From a virus: a stretch of DNA of 23,695 nt. The position numbers were made by a program, and so were the translations under genes. Of this stretch, positions 22,200 through 23,695 are shown one piece after another. The number at the start of each line of letters is the position of its first letter. Positions within the stretch are counted from its first letter, which is position 1. The notes beneath the pieces are model-generated. The model did not search any database, had not been told where the DNA came from, and saw only the letters and a list, made by a program, of their open reading frames with translations. Location of the stretch: positions 1 to 23,695 of IMG/VR virus record IMGVR_UViG_3300025137_000294; one strand, given 5' to 3'.

Positions 22200-23251
22200 T
22201 CTATACCTTTCATTATATGTGCTATGACATCAACTGTCCACCCATTACCTAACATCTTATATCGTTGGCTATTGGATACATGATTAGTGTAATTGTCAGG
22301 TACAGTCTGCAGTCTCTCGCATTCTACAGGTGTTAGCTTTCTCCATTGCATACCCTCTACAAGCACATTGTCTTTGGTAAACGTAGTTAAACAATTAGTC
22401 TTACCTTTGTAATGATACTCAAGCTGTCTACTAAGAGGTAGCTCAAGTTGGCTGTCTTTACGTGTACCATGCTCATCTAGTCTACGATTAACAATTCTAC
22501 CTATAGCTACCTTAGGCTCTCTATGCCCACCCTGCATCGTGGTAAGTGTGGGAGCTTTCCCACTAGGTGAGTAGATACGTTTAATGCTATCAAAGCCTTT
22601 GATATTGTCAGCTTCACCTACTTGTACCATAGTACGTTGCTTACGTTGTATACTGTTCCACCACACAGCACCATTGTATCGTGCAGTAATGCAATGTGAC
22701 TTACCATTCTGATTAGTCATAGCTTCATTAGCAATACCATCTTCTAGTACATCTTGTAAGATTATACCCTTGTCATCTGTAGGTATATCAAAAGGTATGT
22801 TAGTCCAATACAATCTCTTTCTATTTTGTGCAGAGAATAAGCTACTGTTTATAGTGACAGGCTTAACACCTAAATACCTTGTAATAATATCCTGTGACTC
22901 CTGTTTCATAGGTACGTTCTCCATAAGAAAGTACTTAGGTTTTAACTCATCTTTTAATCTAACAAACTCAAAGAATAACTTACTACGTGGATCATCAAAG
23001 TCTAACTGTTTACCTGCCACACTAAACCCCTGACAAGGTGAGCCACCCATCAGTAGGTCTATGTTATCAGAAGATGGTCTACCTATCTGTGTCACATCTC
23101 CTACATGTATAGTGCGTGGGTAGTTAGCCTTTGCTACCTTGATAGCATACTTGTCTATCTCAGATGCAAAGTAGTGACCATACTTTACACCTGCTCTGTT
23201 GAGGGCTATTTGTCCACAGGACATACCATCAAATAAACTTAATACATTCAT
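22196..23251 (-). CDS. C5-cytosine DNA methyltransferase
   Basis: A 351-residue C5-cytosine methyltransferase. Motif I is LSLFDGMSCGQ (4-14, SAM site). Motif IV is GGSPCQGFS with catalytic C73, motif VI is MENV (110-113) and motif VIII is QNRKRLYW (142-149). A target-recognition region spans about 165-300, and the motif IX-X segments are LTPVECERLQ and MLGNGWTVDVI. The protein is complete. The ATG has a GAGGAG site. No restriction enzyme is adjacent, so it is an orphan, probably protecting phage DNA from host restriction. Target sequence cannot be read from the protein. Base composition is more GC-rich than most neighbours (one 60-base row near 22501 is about 53% GC against about one third elsewhere), which suggests separate acquisition. 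Confidence 0.93.
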   Translation of the reverse strand: MNVLSLFDGMSCGQIALNRAGVKYGHYFASEIDKYAIKVAKANYPRTIHVGDVTQIGRPSSDNIDLLMGGSPCQGFSVAGKQLDFDDPRSKLFFEFVRLKDELKPKYFLMENVPMKQESQDIITRYLGVKPVTINSSLFSAQNRKRLYWTNIPFDIPTDDKGIILQDVLEDGIANEAMTNQNGKSHCITARYNGAVWWNSIQRKQRTMVQVGEADNIKGFDSIKRIYSPSGKAPTLTTMQGGHREPKVAIGRIVNRRLDEHGTRKDSQLELPLSRQLEYHYKGKTNCLTTFTKDNVLVEGMQWRKLTPVECERLQTVPDNYTNHVSNSQRYKMLGNGWTVDVIAHIMKGIE

Positions 23252-23253
23252 AA

Positions 23254-23695
23254 CTACTTCTCCTCTATGTACACTCGTAAGTGTGTTGATTGATCTATGT
23301 TCTGCCCATATGCCGTAGCACCTGTGCCTTTGTATTCTTCCTTGATGTGTTGACCTCTAACACGCATCTTATACTTTTTAAAGTTAAGATATTTCTTTAC
23401 GTTGTCTACAAACTCCTGTCCTTCACAATCGTTAGGTATCTCACTGAAGTCATACTTAGGTACTGCCTTGTCAGGTGTCAGTTCTTTTACCCTTTCTTGT
23501 AGGTATACATTTCTTGCCCTTATTCGTGACACCTCTTGCTCTAGTTTCATTATCTGATTAGTCTGTGATACAGACACTTCTAATTGTTTGTCGTGAGTTT
23601 TTAACCTGTTATTCTCCTCTGTTAAATACTCTACTTCCTTAGTTAACTCAGCTACTGCACCCTCTTGAGTATCTCTTCTTACTTCCTCTCCAAGT
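23254..23695 (-). CDS. Coiled-coil protein, N-terminus beyond the window (partial)
   Basis: A GTG at 23577 would give 107 residues. The same frame stays open without a stop for another 39 codons to the window edge and contains no ATG, and its sequence continues the same heptad-like pattern (AELTKEVEYLTEENNRL, then KLEQEVSRIRARNVYLQERV). The gene therefore most likely starts outside, with at least 146 residues visible. The N-terminal part is a long coiled coil. The C-terminal about 70 residues (from PKYDFSEIPND) form a mixed domain ending THLRVYIEEK. No catalytic motif is seen. Its stop is two bases before the methyltransferase ATG. Unknown function. Confidence 0.7.
   Translation of the reverse strand, partial: LGEEVRRDTQEGAVAELTKEVEYLTEENNRLKTHDKQLEVSVSQTNQIMKLEQEVSRIRARNVYLQERVKELTPDKAVPKYDFSEIPNDCEGQEFVDNVKKYLNFKKYKMRVRGQHIKEEYKGTGATAYGQNIDQSTHLRVYIEEK

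Noticed and set aside
1-23695. CRISPR arrays, tRNA genes, insertion sequences
   Set aside because: No spaced direct repeats of array type, no cloverleaf sequence and no transposase was seen on either strand.

Overview
The window looks like part of the genome of a lytic-type or temperate marine podovirus (T7-like tail and replication style) that infects an alphaproteobacterium. The gene content recalls the SAR116 phage HMO-2011 group: a family A DNA polymerase with a DnaJ-type zinc insert, a stand-alone primase next to a DnaB-like helicase, a T7-type endonuclease I, a B12-dependent ribonucleotide reductase, MazG, a tyrosine integrase and very AT-rich DNA. The host assignment is inference, because no host gene is present. 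No T7-type RNA polymerase gene is visible in this window.

Layout. Bases 1-8138 (+ strand) are the end of the late, structural module: a partial helical protein, a 651-residue Gln/Asn-rich protein with 11- and 22-residue repeats, a small basic protein, a 167-residue conserved protein, a 524-residue protein and a 1260-residue internal virion (ejection) type protein. Bases 8139-23695 (- strand) are the early and middle module. It is transcribed toward the structural genes and meets them at 8138/8139 with the two stop codons directly abutting. Read in its own direction (right to left), it holds: a coiled-coil protein cut by the window edge, a C5 cytosine methyltransferase, two overlapping tiny basic proteins, a SleB-type cell-wall hydrolase, several small unknowns, a DUF932 protein, the integrase, primase, helicase, an HNH endonuclease VII-like protein, DNA polymerase, a candidate ssDNA-binding protein, a PD-(D/E)XK nuclease, endonuclease I, small conserved proteins (one DUF3310), class II ribonucleotide reductase, a conserved 82-residue protein, an RMF-like protein and MazG.

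How it works together. Polymerase, primase, helicase, SSB candidate and nucleases form a near-complete replication and recombination set. The reductase makes deoxynucleotides and the nucleases probably recycle host DNA. MazG and the RMF-like protein may act on host nucleotide or ribosome status. Genes are packed with ATGA or TAATG overlaps, and there is no gene-free stretch over 300 bases. Five TTGACA boxes with a correctly spaced -10 box lie on the early strand just upstream of key genes (20889, 20222, 18414, 15988 and 13938 on the + coordinate). This suggests that host sigma-70 polymerase reads the early genes directly. Four to five small genes not evident from simple ORF lists (at 10993, 20558, 20688, 21965 and 22035), and several corrected starts, are given below.
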